From: Haloglomus irregulare
GTDB lineage: Archaea; Halobacteriota; Halobacteria; Halobacteriales; Haloarculaceae
Assembly (NCBI RefSeq): GCF_007421925.1
Contig: NZ_QMDX01000003.1
Location: forward strand, 262,073 to 326,072
DNA length: 64,000 nucleotides
Direction: 5' to 3'
The position numbers were made by a program, and so were the translations under genes. Below, one piece after another: positions 43,820 through 51,975 of this stretch. The stretch's first letter is position 1; the number at the start of each line of letters is the position of its first letter. Under the pieces are notes generated by a model. The model was not told the DNA's origin, did not search any database, and saw only the letters and a list, made by a program, of their open reading frames with translations.

Positions 43820-45907
43820 TCAGTCGGCCTCGGCGTCCTCGGCGGCGGCCTCGGTCGCCGGGGCGGGGGCGACGGCCACGGCCGAATGTTTGAACTCGGG
43901 GATCTCCGCGACCGGGTCGAGCGCGTCGCCGGTCAGGGCGTTCACCAGCGGCTCGGCGTAGTGGAACGTGCAGAACACGGTCCCCTTGCGGACCGCCGCT
44001 GTGACCTCCGCGGGGACCCGCACCCGCCCCCGGTCGTTCGACACGACGACCGGGTCGCCGTCCTCGATACCCCGGGCGGCGGCGTCCTCGGGGTGGATCC
44101 GGAGCGTGTCCTCGTCGCGCATCGCCATGAGACGAGGGGACCGCCGGGTGAGCGCGCCGCTGTTGAACTGCTGGAGCACGCGCCCGGTCGTCAACACCAG
44201 TTCGTCCGGACCGAGCTCGTCCGCCGGCGGGACGGGGTCGACCGGCGTCAGCGGCGCCGTCCGGTCCCCGGTGGCGAACGCCTCCGCGTGGAGCACGTCA
44301 GTCCCCGACTCGGCGTCGGCGGGGAACGGCCACCGCTGGGCGCCGTCGCCGATCCCCTCGTAGCTCATGCCGGCGTAGAGCGGGCTCACCCGCGTCAGCT
44401 CGTCGAAGACCGCCTCGGGGCCGTCGTACCGGAACGCCCCGGGGCGGTCGGTCAGCCGTCGGCCCAGCTCGGTCAGGACGTCGAGGTCGCGGCGGGCGTC
44501 GCCGGGGCGGTCGGCGTTGGGCCGCATCCGGAGCACCCGCCGGTCCGTGTTGGTGACGGTGCCGGCCTTCTCGGCCCAGCTGCTCCCGGGGAGCACCACG
44601 TCCGCGAGCTCGGCCGTCCGTGTCTCGAACAGGTCGATGACGACACAGCAGTCCAGCCGCTCGAACGCCGCGGCGACGTCGGTGGCGTTCGGTTCGGTCA
44701 CCGCGGGGTTCTCGCCGAACACGACCGCCGCGTGGACGTCCTCGCCGAAGCGGTGGGTGGCGGCCACCTCGGTCAGCCCCGGCTCGGCTGGCGGCTCGAC
44801 GCTCCATTCGGCGGCGACCCGCTCGCGGGCCTCGGGGTCGGTGACCGGCTCGTAGCCCGGGAGCACCCCCGGCAGGGCGCCGACGTCGCCGGCCCCCTGG
44901 ACGTTGTTCTGTCCGCGGAGCGGGTTGACGCCCGTTCCGGGCCGGCCGACGTTGCCGGTCAAAAGCGCCAGGTTCAACAGCGCGTGGACGTTGTCCGTCC
45001 CGGAGCGGTGCTGGCTCATCCCCATGCCGGTGACGGCCGCGGCGGCGTCTGCCTCGCCGTAGGCGCGGGCGGCCGCCCGGAGGTCGTCGGGGTCGACCCC
45101 CGCCTCGCGGGCCGTCGCCGCCACGTCGAGGTCGGCGAGGTGATCGGCCAGCGCCTCGCGGCCCGTGGTCCGCTCGGCGACGAACGACTCGTCGACGAGC
45201 CCCTCCTTGAGGAGGACCGCCGTCATCGCGTTCAGCAGCTGGATGTCGTACCCCGGCCGGACCGGGAGGTGGATGTCGGCGGCGTCGGTGGTGTCGTTGG
45301 CCCGCGGGTCGACGTGGACGAGCGTCGCGCCGTCCTGAACCGCCGGCAGCAGGTACGACCGGAAGGCGACCGGATGCTGCTCGGCCGGGTTTGCGCCGGT
45401 CACCAGCAGGCAGTCGGTCGTCGCGAGGTCGTCCAGGGTGTTCGTCATGGCGCCGGCACCCAGCCGCTCGCCCATCGCCGCCACCGTCGAGGCGTGACAG
45501 AGGCGGGCGCAGTTGTCCACGTTGTTCGTCCCGAGGACGCGGGCGAGCTTCTGGAACACGTAGTTCTCCTCGTTCGTGCAGTTCGAGGAGGCGAAGAACT
45601 GGACGGCGTCGGGGCCGTGCTCGGCCACCACCGAGCGGAGCCCCTCGACCGCCCGGTCCATGGCCACGTCCCAGGGGGCGGTGACGGTGTGGCCGTGCTC
45701 GCGGACCAGCGGCTCGGTCAGCCGCTCCTCGTGGGCGACCACGTCGAAGGCGGCGGCGCCCTTCGGACAGATCTCCCCTCGTTCGTTCACCGGGCCGTCG
45801 GTGCCGCCGGTGGTCCCGTTGCCGGCGTACTCGATGCTACACCCGACACCACAGAACGGACAGACCGTCGGCTGGGCGTCGAACTCGCGGTCAGGGTCGT
45901 CAGTCAT
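43820..45907 (-). CDS. Molybdopterin oxidoreductase, formate dehydrogenase alpha type
   Basis: A 695-residue single-subunit enzyme of the FdhF/NasA branch. The [4Fe-4S] motif CPFCGVGCSIEY...ICPKG lies near residues 16-49. The metal-ligand Cys is probably in DNCARLCHASTV (near 138-149). GMGMSQHRSGTDNVHALLNL and PLRGQNNVQGAGDVGALPG are typical of formate dehydrogenases, and the C-terminal cofactor domain shows LTTGRVLQQFNSGALTRRS. Cytoplasmic, with no Tat signal. Formate oxidation or assimilatory nitrate reduction are both possible; the motifs favour formate. A palindrome lies 40 bases before the ATG. Confidence 0.85.
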   Translation of the reverse strand: MTDDPDREFDAQPTVCPFCGVGCSIEYAGNGTTGGTDGPVNERGEICPKGAAAFDVVAHEERLTEPLVREHGHTVTAPWDVAMDRAVEGLRSVVAEHGPDAVQFFASSNCTNEENYVFQKLARVLGTNNVDNCARLCHASTVAAMGERLGAGAMTNTLDDLATTDCLLVTGANPAEQHPVAFRSYLLPAVQDGATLVHVDPRANDTTDAADIHLPVRPGYDIQLLNAMTAVLLKEGLVDESFVAERTTGREALADHLADLDVAATAREAGVDPDDLRAAARAYGEADAAAAVTGMGMSQHRSGTDNVHALLNLALLTGNVGRPGTGVNPLRGQNNVQGAGDVGALPGVLPGYEPVTDPEARERVAAEWSVEPPAEPGLTEVAATHRFGEDVHAAVVFGENPAVTEPNATDVAAAFERLDCCVVIDLFETRTAELADVVLPGSSWAEKAGTVTNTDRRVLRMRPNADRPGDARRDLDVLTELGRRLTDRPGAFRYDGPEAVFDELTRVSPLYAGMSYEGIGDGAQRWPFPADAESGTDVLHAEAFATGDRTAPLTPVDPVPPADELGPDELVLTTGRVLQQFNSGALTRRSPRLMAMRDEDTLRIHPEDAAARGIEDGDPVVVSNDRGRVRVPAEVTAAVRKGTVFCTFHYAEPLVNALTGDALDPVAEIPEFKHSAVAVAPAPATEAAAEDAEAD

Positions 45908-45946
45908 ACCGTGCTCGTGTGGTTGTGACCCGAGTCGGCTGTGCGG

Positions 45947-45968
45947 GGTCCCCGAATACTGCGGTGGT
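45947..45968. promoter_or_regulatory. Palindrome upstream of molybdopterin oxidoreductase
   Basis: Minus strand ACCACCGCAGTATTCGGGGA, 40 bases before the ATG at 45907, with a TGAA just upstream as at the brp/blh site. Confidence 0.75.
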
Positions 45969-45992
45969 TCAGGTGGCCGACGCCGGGCGCCG

Positions 45993-47000
45993 TCAACCGG
46001 AGGCCGCCCGGCGCCGGGCGGCATCGACGACCCGACCGGCGGAGAGCAGCCCGACGGTGACCAGACAGGCGGTGAAAGCGACGGTCCCGAGCTTCCCGCC
46101 GAACCCGGCAAAGGCGGGCGTCACCGCGACGAACAGTGCGCCCGAGACCAGCCCGGCCAGCAGCGTGGCGGACTCGTTGGGGAGCCGATCGGGACTGACC
46201 ATCCCGGCGAAGGAGGCACAGAACGCCGCCGCGGCGACGGCCTCCCCGACCGGGAGGAGCAGGGGAGCGGCGACGCCGGCCGCCAGCCCGACGACCGCCG
46301 ACCCGACGACTGGACCGTACTCGAGCCGGACGCTGAGGGCGAACGTCCCGACCGCGGCCGCGCCCGCGACGGCCACCAGCAGCGCCGCCGCCGTGGCCCC
46401 CGGCATCGTGCCGCTCCCGGGGGTCACGCCGGCACCGATGGCGACCGTCCCGCAGCCGACGAACGCGGTCGTCCCGAGCTTGCCGCCGACCCCGTCGAAG
46501 ACGCCGTCGACGGCGACGTACACCAGTCCGGCCACGAGGCCGGCGGCGGTCACGAGTCGGTACCCCGGGAACACGCCCGGGGCCGCCATCCCGACGAACG
46601 ACCCACAGTAGGCCGGGGCGGCGTAGTTCGGGACGAGCAGGCCCGCGAGGAGGCCGACGAGCGCCGACGCCACGACCACACCGAGTCCCACCTCGACGGC
46701 GAGCCACCGGGTCACGGGGGCGGCCGCGGCCACCGCGAGCCCGTTCGCCGCGTCCGTCCGGTCCGGTGTGAGCAGCCGTCCCGTGGGACGGTCCGCCCCG
46801 TGTACCTCGCCGATGGCGACGACGGAGACACACGCGACCAGGGCTGCAGCGGGGAGTGTGCGGTTCAGCGGCGCCCCGGGGAGCGGCGCGTCCGTCGCCG
46901 CGGCGGTCGCGTCGACCAGGCCGTCGGCCGCGGCCAGGCTCAACAGGACCGCGGCAGTCGTCAGCGGTACCGCACGGAGGAGTCGAGCGTGCTGGCGCAC
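45993..47000 (-). CDS. Polytopic membrane protein with internal duplication
   Basis: A 335-residue membrane protein with about ten hydrophobic segments. Two halves are alike: CGSFVGMAAPG ... FDGVGGKLGTTAFVGCG and CASFAGMVSPD ... FAGFGGKLGTVAFTACL. The repeated Cys, GGKLGT and Cys positions suggest a transporter-like pseudo-symmetric fold. The family is not recognised. GTG at 46998-47000 was chosen because upstream residues are not protein-like and it stands 34 bases from the palindrome at 47034-47053. Confidence 0.65.
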   Translation of the reverse strand: MRQHARLLRAVPLTTAAVLLSLAAADGLVDATAAATDAPLPGAPLNRTLPAAALVACVSVVAIGEVHGADRPTGRLLTPDRTDAANGLAVAAAAPVTRWLAVEVGLGVVVASALVGLLAGLLVPNYAAPAYCGSFVGMAAPGVFPGYRLVTAAGLVAGLVYVAVDGVFDGVGGKLGTTAFVGCGTVAIGAGVTPGSGTMPGATAAALLVAVAGAAAVGTFALSVRLEYGPVVGSAVVGLAAGVAAPLLLPVGEAVAAAAFCASFAGMVSPDRLPNESATLLAGLVSGALFVAVTPAFAGFGGKLGTVAFTACLVTVGLLSAGRVVDAARRRAASG

Positions 47001-47033
47001 GGCTCCCGATACCCGCTGTGGCGTCCTACCTCG

Positions 47034-47053
47034 CCACCCACAGTACTGTGGGG
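47034..47053. promoter_or_regulatory. Shared palindrome between divergent genes
   Basis: CCACCCACAGTACTGTGGGG, the most symmetrical member of the group (CCCACAGTACTGTGGG is perfect). It lies 34 bases before the minus-strand membrane protein and about 36 bases before the zinc-ribbon gene. Confidence 0.8.
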
Positions 47054-47088
47054 CTGGACCGACCGGACGCGGGCCCCTCTCCCGAGCT

Positions 47089-47253
47089 ATGAGCCCCTGG
47101 TACGATTTCACGTGTCCGGACTGCCCGGCCGCGTTCGCCGTCGACGACCGCGCGCGCGAGGAGCTGCTGGATATCGGCTGCATCCGCTGTGGCGCCACGG
47201 TGACGGCGGCGGCGTTCGGCCGGCGCGAGACGGCCCCGCCGTCGGCGGCCTGA
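47089..47253 (+). CDS. Small zinc-ribbon protein
   Basis: A 54-residue protein with CPDC near residue 9 and CIRC near 31 (FTCPDCPAAFAVDD ... GCIRCGATV), a two-knuckle zinc ribbon of the kind common in haloarchaea (DUF7560-like in character). The function is unknown. It is expressed divergently from the membrane protein behind the shared palindrome. Confidence 0.75.
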   Translation: MSPWYDFTCPDCPAAFAVDDRAREELLDIGCIRCGATVTAAAFGRRETAPPSAA

Positions 47254-47302
47254 CCCGCCGCGGCGGGCCAGGTTTTTGCGCCGACCGGCCGTACCGCTCG
47301 GT

Positions 47303-47947
47303 ATGACCGATGGCGTCCGTGCGGAGCTGGCGGTCGATGGGCCGTCGAACTGCCCGGTGGCTGCGCTCTCCCGCGAGGCCGACGAGCCGGTGACGGAGGT
47401 GACCTGGAGCCGCGCCGACGGGGCGCCGGTCGAGGAGTTCCGTGTCGGCGAGGCGGTCGACGCCGACGCGGCGGCCCTGGCCGACGCCGACCCGGTGCTG
47501 GACGTCGGCGACGAGCGCGTCTACCAGTTCACCCGCGGGACCGACGACTGCGCCTGCGAGGTCGTGGAGTCGCTGGGAACCCCCGTCGCGGACGTCCGCG
47601 TCGCCGACGGGACGCTGGTGCTGACGCTCCACATGGAGAGCGTCGAGCGACTCCGCGAGATCGTCGCGGAGCTGGACGCCGTCGCCGACGACGTGTCCGT
47701 CCGCTACCTCGTCCACGCCGCGGCGGAGGGCGAGGGGGGCACGGACCGGACGGTCGTCGACCGGGGACAGCTGACCGAGCGCCAGCGCGAGGTGCTCGGG
47801 ACGGCATACGAACTCGGCTACTTCGAGTACCCCCGCGAGGCCAACGCGACGGCCGTGGCCGAGGAGCTCGACATCGGGCTGTCGGCGCTGGCGGAGCACC
47901 TGGCGGCCGCACAGGGGAAGCTGCTCGCCGACGTCCTGGCGGAGTGA
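47303..47947 (+). CDS. Bat/NarO/DmsR-like HTH regulator with N-terminal cysteines
   Basis: A 214-residue regulator. The C-terminus has the HTH_10 signature LTERQREVLGTAYELGYFEY ... VAEELDIGLSALAEHLAAAQ. The N-terminal domain holds Cys in SNCPVAALS (near 17) and a CAC pair in DDCACEVV (near 77-79), reminiscent of the cysteine motif of NarO/DmsR, which control anaerobic respiration genes, although the last cysteine of that motif is not evident. A TTTTTGC box is about 28 bases upstream. It is a good candidate to act on the palindromes around it. Confidence 0.8.
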   Translation: MTDGVRAELAVDGPSNCPVAALSREADEPVTEVTWSRADGAPVEEFRVGEAVDADAAALADADPVLDVGDERVYQFTRGTDDCACEVVESLGTPVADVRVADGTLVLTLHMESVERLREIVAELDAVADDVSVRYLVHAAAEGEGGTDRTVVDRGQLTERQREVLGTAYELGYFEYPREANATAVAEELDIGLSALAEHLAAAQGKLLADVLAE

Positions 47948-47958
47948 GGGGTGTTTCA

Positions 47959-47979
47959 ACCCCCGCAGTATCGGGGGTC
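47959..47979. promoter_or_regulatory. Palindrome upstream of hypothetical gene at 48013
   Basis: AACCCCCGCAGTATCGGGGG with a TTTCAA run directly before it, about 34 bases before the ATG at 48013. Confidence 0.75.
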
Positions 47980-48012
47980 CGCCGCGATGCCCGCGCGACC
48001 CCTCCTTCCGGT

Positions 48013-48363
48013 ATGTCACGGGAAGCGACGCGTGCGACACCCGCACCCGAGGAGACGACCGACCTGCCGGCCATCGTCGAGGTCCGGACCCGCGTCGTCG
48101 TCGACGGCGACGACGCTGTCGACGTCCGGTTCGGAAACGGCGCGCGGCTCCGCTACCGCGAGCGCGAGGAGGTGATCGAGGAGCAGTGGGTCGCGCCGGA
48201 CGGGTCGGTCGAGGACCCGGCGGTCACCCACGCGCGGACGGCCGAGGTCGGCCCCGAGGCGCTGGCGTTGCGCACCGTCGGCGAGTACCTCTCCTTCGAC
48301 GACCGCCGCCGGGCCGAGTTCGTCTGGGGCGCGGAGAACACTGCGGCCCTGCTGGGGGCGTGA
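48013..48363 (+). CDS. Conserved haloarchaeal hypothetical protein
   Basis: A 116-residue protein. After a short Thr/Pro-rich leader, a beta-rich core (VEVRTRVVVDGDDAVDVRFG, RLRYREREEVIEEQWVAPDG) precedes a helix (SFDDRRRAEFVWG). No motif of known function. It lies downstream of the NarO-like gene and has its own palindrome. Confidence 0.65.
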   Translation: MSREATRATPAPEETTDLPAIVEVRTRVVVDGDDAVDVRFGNGARLRYREREEVIEEQWVAPDGSVEDPAVTHARTAEVGPEALALRTVGEYLSFDDRRRAEFVWGAENTAALLGA

Positions 48364-48398
48364 GCTCCGGCCCCCGCTCCCCATCACCCCTGGTTTCA

Positions 48399-48419
48399 AT
48401 ACCCACAGGGTTCGGGGGG
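48399..48419. promoter_or_regulatory. Diverged palindrome near 48.4 kb
   Basis: TTTCAATACCC then ACAGGGTTCGGGGGG keeps the TTTCAA start and the CCC/GGG arms, but the centre is altered. It precedes a 17-codon GTG-started frame (48428-48481, MSSDLYYVVPVETAAGK) that may be the 5' stub of a lost gene. Confidence 0.45.
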
Positions 48420-48600
48420 CGAACCCAGTGTCGTCCGACCTGTACTACGTCGTGCCGGTCGAAACGGCGGCCGGCAAGTGAGGCGCCGTCCCGAAGCACC
48501 GACCGATCACCACCCCCCGTCCCACCACCACCCCTGAACCGGGGTATCCACACCGCCCACCGTCCCCCCACCGTTCTTTGCGTCAGTCCCGGACCGTCCC

Positions 48601-49797
48601 TCAGTCCGCAGCCGACGGCTCGTCGACCCCTTCGCCGCGCTCGGTCGGCGTGAGGTAGCACTGCGGGTCCGGCGCGGCCAGGTCGCCCGTCACGGCCAGC
48701 GCCCGGAGCCGGGAGCCGCCACGGCAGAGGTCCGCGTACGCGCAGTCGCGGCACTGCTCGTCGAGGGTGTCGGGCCGGTCGCGGAGCCGCCGGAGCAGCG
48801 GGTTGGACTCGTCGTCCCAGATGGCCCCGAACGGCCGGTCGCGGACGTTGCCCAGCGCGTAGGACTGCCAGAACTGGGTCGCGTGGACGGCCCCCTGGTA
48901 GTCGATGTCGGCGACGCGCTCGCCGGCCGGGTCGCCGCCGTTGCGTTCGAGGTAGCGCCGCACCCGCTCGGCGCGCTCGGGCCCGAACGCCTCGCGGGCG
49001 TGCTCGACGAGGTACGCCGCGTCACAGTAGTTGCCGACCAGCAGCGTCTCGATGCCCGCGCCCGCCTCGTGGTAGTCGCGGGTCAACTCGACCAGCTCGG
49101 CGACCGCCTCGCGCCGGCGCGCCGGCGTCAGGTCGACCTCGGGGACCCCGCGGCCCCCGTACGAGAGGTGGTAGAAGCAGAACCGGTCGACGCCGACGTC
49201 GGTCAGCAGGTCGACCACCTCGGGGATGTCGTCGACGGTGTCCCGGGTGACGGTGTAGCGCAGTCCCGTCTTCAGGCCGGCGTCGAGACAGGCCTCGATG
49301 CCCGCGACCGCGGCGTCGAACGCACCCTCCCGCCCCCGGAACGCGTCGTTGGTCTCCCGGGAGCCGTCGACGGAGACGCCGGCGTACGCGAGCCCCGCGT
49401 CCCGCAGTTCCCGCACCCGCTCGCTGGTCAGGAGCGTCCCGTTGGTCGAGAGCACGGGCCGGAGCCCGACATCGTCGGCGTGGCCGACGAGCTCCGGGAG
49501 GTCCTCACGGACCAGCGGCTCCCCCCCCGAGAACAGTACCACGGGGACGCCGTAGTCGGCGAGCTCGTCGAGCATCCCCTTCGCCTCGGCCGTCGACAGC
49601 TCCCCGGGGGCGCGCCCGGTGTCGGCCCCCGCGTAGCAGTGCGCACAGGAGAGGTTGCAGCGCTTGGTCGCGTTCCAGACGACGACCGGGCGCTGCTGCT
49701 TGCGCTCGCGGATCTGCTCGGCGCCGCTCTCGGCGTCGTACCGGAGCCGGTCGCCGGCCGCGTCCAGCCCGTGGAGCAGCTTGCTGATGGAGATCAC
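48601..49797 (-). CDS. Radical SAM/SPASM protein paired with the small partner
   Basis: A 398-residue radical SAM enzyme. CNLSCAHC (near 48-55) binds the catalytic [4Fe-4S] cluster, FSGGEPLVREDLPELV follows near 89-104, and a C-terminal SPASM-type set (CRDCAYADLCRGGSR ... CYL) binds auxiliary clusters. It resembles enzymes that modify haem precursors (AhbC/NirJ type) or ribosomal peptides. Its GTG start overlaps the stop of the partner gene, so the two are translated together. The substrate is unknown; the partner is an obvious candidate. Confidence 0.82.
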   Translation of the reverse strand: MISISKLLHGLDAAGDRLRYDAESGAEQIRERKQQRPVVVWNATKRCNLSCAHCYAGADTGRAPGELSTAEAKGMLDELADYGVPVVLFSGGEPLVREDLPELVGHADDVGLRPVLSTNGTLLTSERVRELRDAGLAYAGVSVDGSRETNDAFRGREGAFDAAVAGIEACLDAGLKTGLRYTVTRDTVDDIPEVVDLLTDVGVDRFCFYHLSYGGRGVPEVDLTPARRREAVAELVELTRDYHEAGAGIETLLVGNYCDAAYLVEHAREAFGPERAERVRRYLERNGGDPAGERVADIDYQGAVHATQFWQSYALGNVRDRPFGAIWDDESNPLLRRLRDRPDTLDEQCRDCAYADLCRGGSRLRALAVTGDLAAPDPQCYLTPTERGEGVDEPSAAD

Positions 49798-50111
49798 GCG
49801 TGCTCACCCGCGTCCTCCGCGTCGTCGTCGTCCTCAAGGTAGTCAGCGCCGAGGGACCGCCGGGTGAAGCGGGTCACCTCGGCGGCCGGGCAGCACCACA
49901 ACGTCGTCGCGTCGGGAAAGAGGAGCGTGGCCTGCTCGTGGGCGAGGTCGGCGGTCGGGGCCGTCACGCTGCCGGCGTGTCGCAGCGGGTCGGTCGGGGA
50001 TTCGTGCACGAACAGCTCCCATTCGGGCTGGTCGTCCGCGCGCGGGGCATCGACGACGGTCCATGCCGGACGGCCGTCCGTGTCGGGGGTCCGGTCCGTT
50101 TCGTCCGTCAT
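49794..50111 (-). CDS. Htur_1727-type radical-SAM partner protein (candidate RiPP)
   Basis: A 105-residue protein. After an acidic leader, WELFVHESPTDPLRHAGSV and ADLAHEQATLLFPDATTLWC have the pattern of the small haloarchaeal proteins that accompany radical SAM enzymes and have been proposed as modification substrates; the fold also resembles PaaB. A Cys-Cys pair (LWCCPAAEV) and an acidic tail stand out. The stop overlaps the GTG of the enzyme gene. It is first in the operon, 43 bases from the TCCCAGGGACTGGGA palindrome. Confidence 0.75.
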   Translation of the reverse strand: MTDETDRTPDTDGRPAWTVVDAPRADDQPEWELFVHESPTDPLRHAGSVTAPTADLAHEQATLLFPDATTLWCCPAAEVTRFTRRSLGADYLEDDDDAEDAGEHA

Positions 50112-50154
50112 CGTCGGCCGTAGGGTCCGGACGGCCCTTGACGCCCCGACCGAC

Positions 50155-50169
50155 TCCCAGGGACTGGGA
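50155..50169. promoter_or_regulatory. Palindrome TCCCAGGGACTGGGA before the radical SAM operon
   Basis: The near copy of the site at 37761-37775, followed by the same GAACG-type flank. It lies 43 bases before the partner gene ATG; the first site is 42 bases before its gene. Confidence 0.75.
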
Positions 50170-50394
50170 ACGCCCGCCGGCGACTCGTCGCGGGTCCCGC
50201 CCGAGAGGTACTGCTCGATGCGGTCGGCCGTCACCGCCGACCGCTTCAGGACCCCGACGACGCGCTGGTGACCCTCCCGGCGGTCGTCGAGCACCTCATC
50301 GAGGTCGTGGGCGGGGTTGCCGGTGGCGGTGAGAAGCGTCGGGGGGCTGCGAGTGGGCTGGATGCTTTTGTACGTCGCTCCGGAACGGGCGGAT

Positions 50395-51058
50395 ATGGCC
50401 GGCGAACCCCCGCGCCAGCAGTTCGTCCTCGACACGTCGCTGTTCATCACCGAGGGGATCCGCGAGGAGGGGGAGTCGCTTGAGAGTGCGGTGCTCCGGC
50501 TGTTGGAGCTCGTCGCGACCGCGCGGCTGGAGCTCAACGTCTCCTGCTACATGCCGCCCTCCATCCACGACGAGCTGACGACGATGCTCCGGGACCGCGA
50601 GGTCGACGAGGCGGTGTTCTCCAAACTGGACACCTGGGTCGTCCGGAAGAGCCCGGACCGGTACGGGGTCCAGATCCCCGCAGACATCGTCTACGAGTTC
50701 ATCGACGAGATGTCGGGTCGACCGCGGCCTGCGCGTGAGCGAGGAGGCGCTCCGCGAGGTCGAGCAGCTCGACCCCGACGCCCCGGGCGCCGACGAGAGC
50801 TACCGGACGGAGGCCGACCGCGTCCTCTCGCGGCTCCGGGACAAGTACCGCCAGGCGCTCCGACAGGGCGTGCTCGACTCCCGCGAGGACTTCGACCTGC
50901 TCATCCTCGCGCGGGAACTCGACGCCGGCGTCGTCACCGAGGACCGGGGTATCGTCTCCTGGGCCGACGAGTTCGGCCTCCGGTACGTCCGCGGGGGGCG
51001 CTTCCCGACGCTGCTGGAGGAGTACCTCCGCGCGACCGGCGGCACGGTCGACGGCTGA
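50395..51058 (+). pseudogene. RNA ligase partner (PIN-like) protein with a frameshift
   Basis: The 5' part reads [19 protein letters not shown] and IVYEFIDEM. The 3' part, in the next frame, reads [19 protein letters not shown] and [22 protein letters not shown], both matching the PIN-like protein that accompanies archaeal RNA ligase. The frames meet at about 50711-50718, where one extra T after GAGATG would explain the shift. Asp residues of the PIN nuclease centre (LDTS, DFDLL, TEDRG) are split between the two parts. The true RNA ligase is not in the window. A CTTTTGTA box is 28 bases before the ATG. Confidence 0.75.
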
Positions 51059-51111
51059 CCGCCACGGGACGGCCGTCGCTGGTTGCGAAGCTACTTCAGC
51101 CGCTGTCGATT

Positions 51112-51139
51112 CGCTTATACTATGCGCTGCCCGCATAGT
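51112..51139 (+). promoter_or_regulatory. Promoter with ACTATGCG inverted repeat
   Basis: A TATA-like CGCTTATAC (51112-51120) overlaps an inverted repeat, ACTATGCG (51119-51126) and CGCATAGT (51132-51139). Start codon GTG 51193 gives a leader of about 50 bases, with GGAGGT four bases before it, so this operon is leadered, unlike most neighbours. Confidence 0.6.
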
Positions 51140-51192
51140 CGCCATCGAACCGCTGCCCGTACCGCCTGCCCCGGGGTCGCCCCGGAGGTATC

Positions 51193-51975
51193 GTGAACCC
51201 GAGCCGGGTCGATTCCATCGTCGACCTGACCTACGGACTGCTCATCGCGGTCTCCGTCGGGCTCATCGTCCTCGTCGGTAGCACCGTCGGGGTCGCCTTC
51301 GGGTTCGGTGTCCTGCTGTCGTACCTGCTCCACGTCGGCTGGAAGATGGCCCGGTTCGACCCCGACTGGATGACCACGGCGGTCAAGGAGACCGTGGAGG
51401 AGACGGTCGACCAGAAGGTCGGCGAGACGGTCGACGACACCGTCGAACAGACCGTGGAGGTGACGGTCGACGAGAAGGTCGAGGAGGCGGTCGGCGAGAC
51501 CGTGGAGGCGACCGTCGGGGAGTCCGTGGAGGAGACGGTTAGCGAGACGATGGAAGAGACGGTCAACGAAACGGTGGAGGAGAGGGTCGAAGAGACCGTC
51601 GAGGAGACGGTGGGTGAGACGGTGGAGGAGACCGTCGGCGAGACGATGGAGGAGACGGTTAGCGAGACGATGGAAGAGACGGTCGAGGAGAGGGTCGAGG
51701 AGACCGTCAGCGAGACGGTAGCGGAGAAGGTCGACGAGACGGTCGCAGAGAGGATGAGCGAGACCGTCGACGAGACGGTCAACGAGAAGGTGAGCGAGAC
51801 GGTCGAGGAGACCGTCGATGAGCGGATCGAGGAGACGGTGAAGGACCAGCTGGACTCGGCGGCGGACGCCGACGCCGCCGCTGGGACGAGCGATGCCGAC
51901 GAAGCGGGGGACGACACCGGGGGCGACGAGGCGGAGGACGTGGCCGACGCCGAGGCGACGAGCGGAGGCGCCTGA
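51193..51975 (+). CDS. Membrane-anchored repeat protein with ETVEETV-type tandem repeats
   Basis: A 260-residue protein. Residues 10-50 hold two hydrophobic segments (LLIAVSVGLIVLVGSTVGVA, GFGVLLSYLLHVGW). About residues 63-222 consist of four-residue units such as ETVE and ETVS, a near-perfect tetrapeptide array that may form a long acidic coiled coil or beta solenoid. The last 35 residues are Asp/Ala-rich. GTG with an SD sequence (GGAGGT) is the start. Its stop overlaps the ATG of the PiT transporter (TGATG), so it may be a regulatory or tethering partner of that transporter. The function is unknown. Confidence 0.8.
   Translation: MNPSRVDSIVDLTYGLLIAVSVGLIVLVGSTVGVAFGFGVLLSYLLHVGWKMARFDPDWMTTAVKETVEETVDQKVGETVDDTVEQTVEVTVDEKVEEAVGETVEATVGESVEETVSETMEETVNETVEERVEETVEETVGETVEETVGETMEETVSETMEETVEERVEETVSETVAEKVDETVAERMSETVDETVNEKVSETVEETVDERIEETVKDQLDSAADADAAAGTSDADEAGDDTGGDEAEDVADAEATSGGA
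51390..51848 (+). repeat. 12-bp coding tandem repeat array
   Basis: GAGACGGTCGAG-type 12-base units repeat with variation through the repeat protein gene. Such DNA is prone to slippage, so repeat number may vary between strains. Confidence 0.8.

Noticed and set aside
48520..48550. CCCCTGAACCGGGG near the radical SAM stop as another regulon palindrome
   Set aside because: It lacks the CAGTAYTG centre and is not upstream of a start codon; it may be a terminator hairpin.
51390..51848. 12-base repeat array considered as CRISPR or a satellite
   Set aside because: No spacers; units are codon-aligned and translate to a regular tetrapeptide, so it is a coding repeat.
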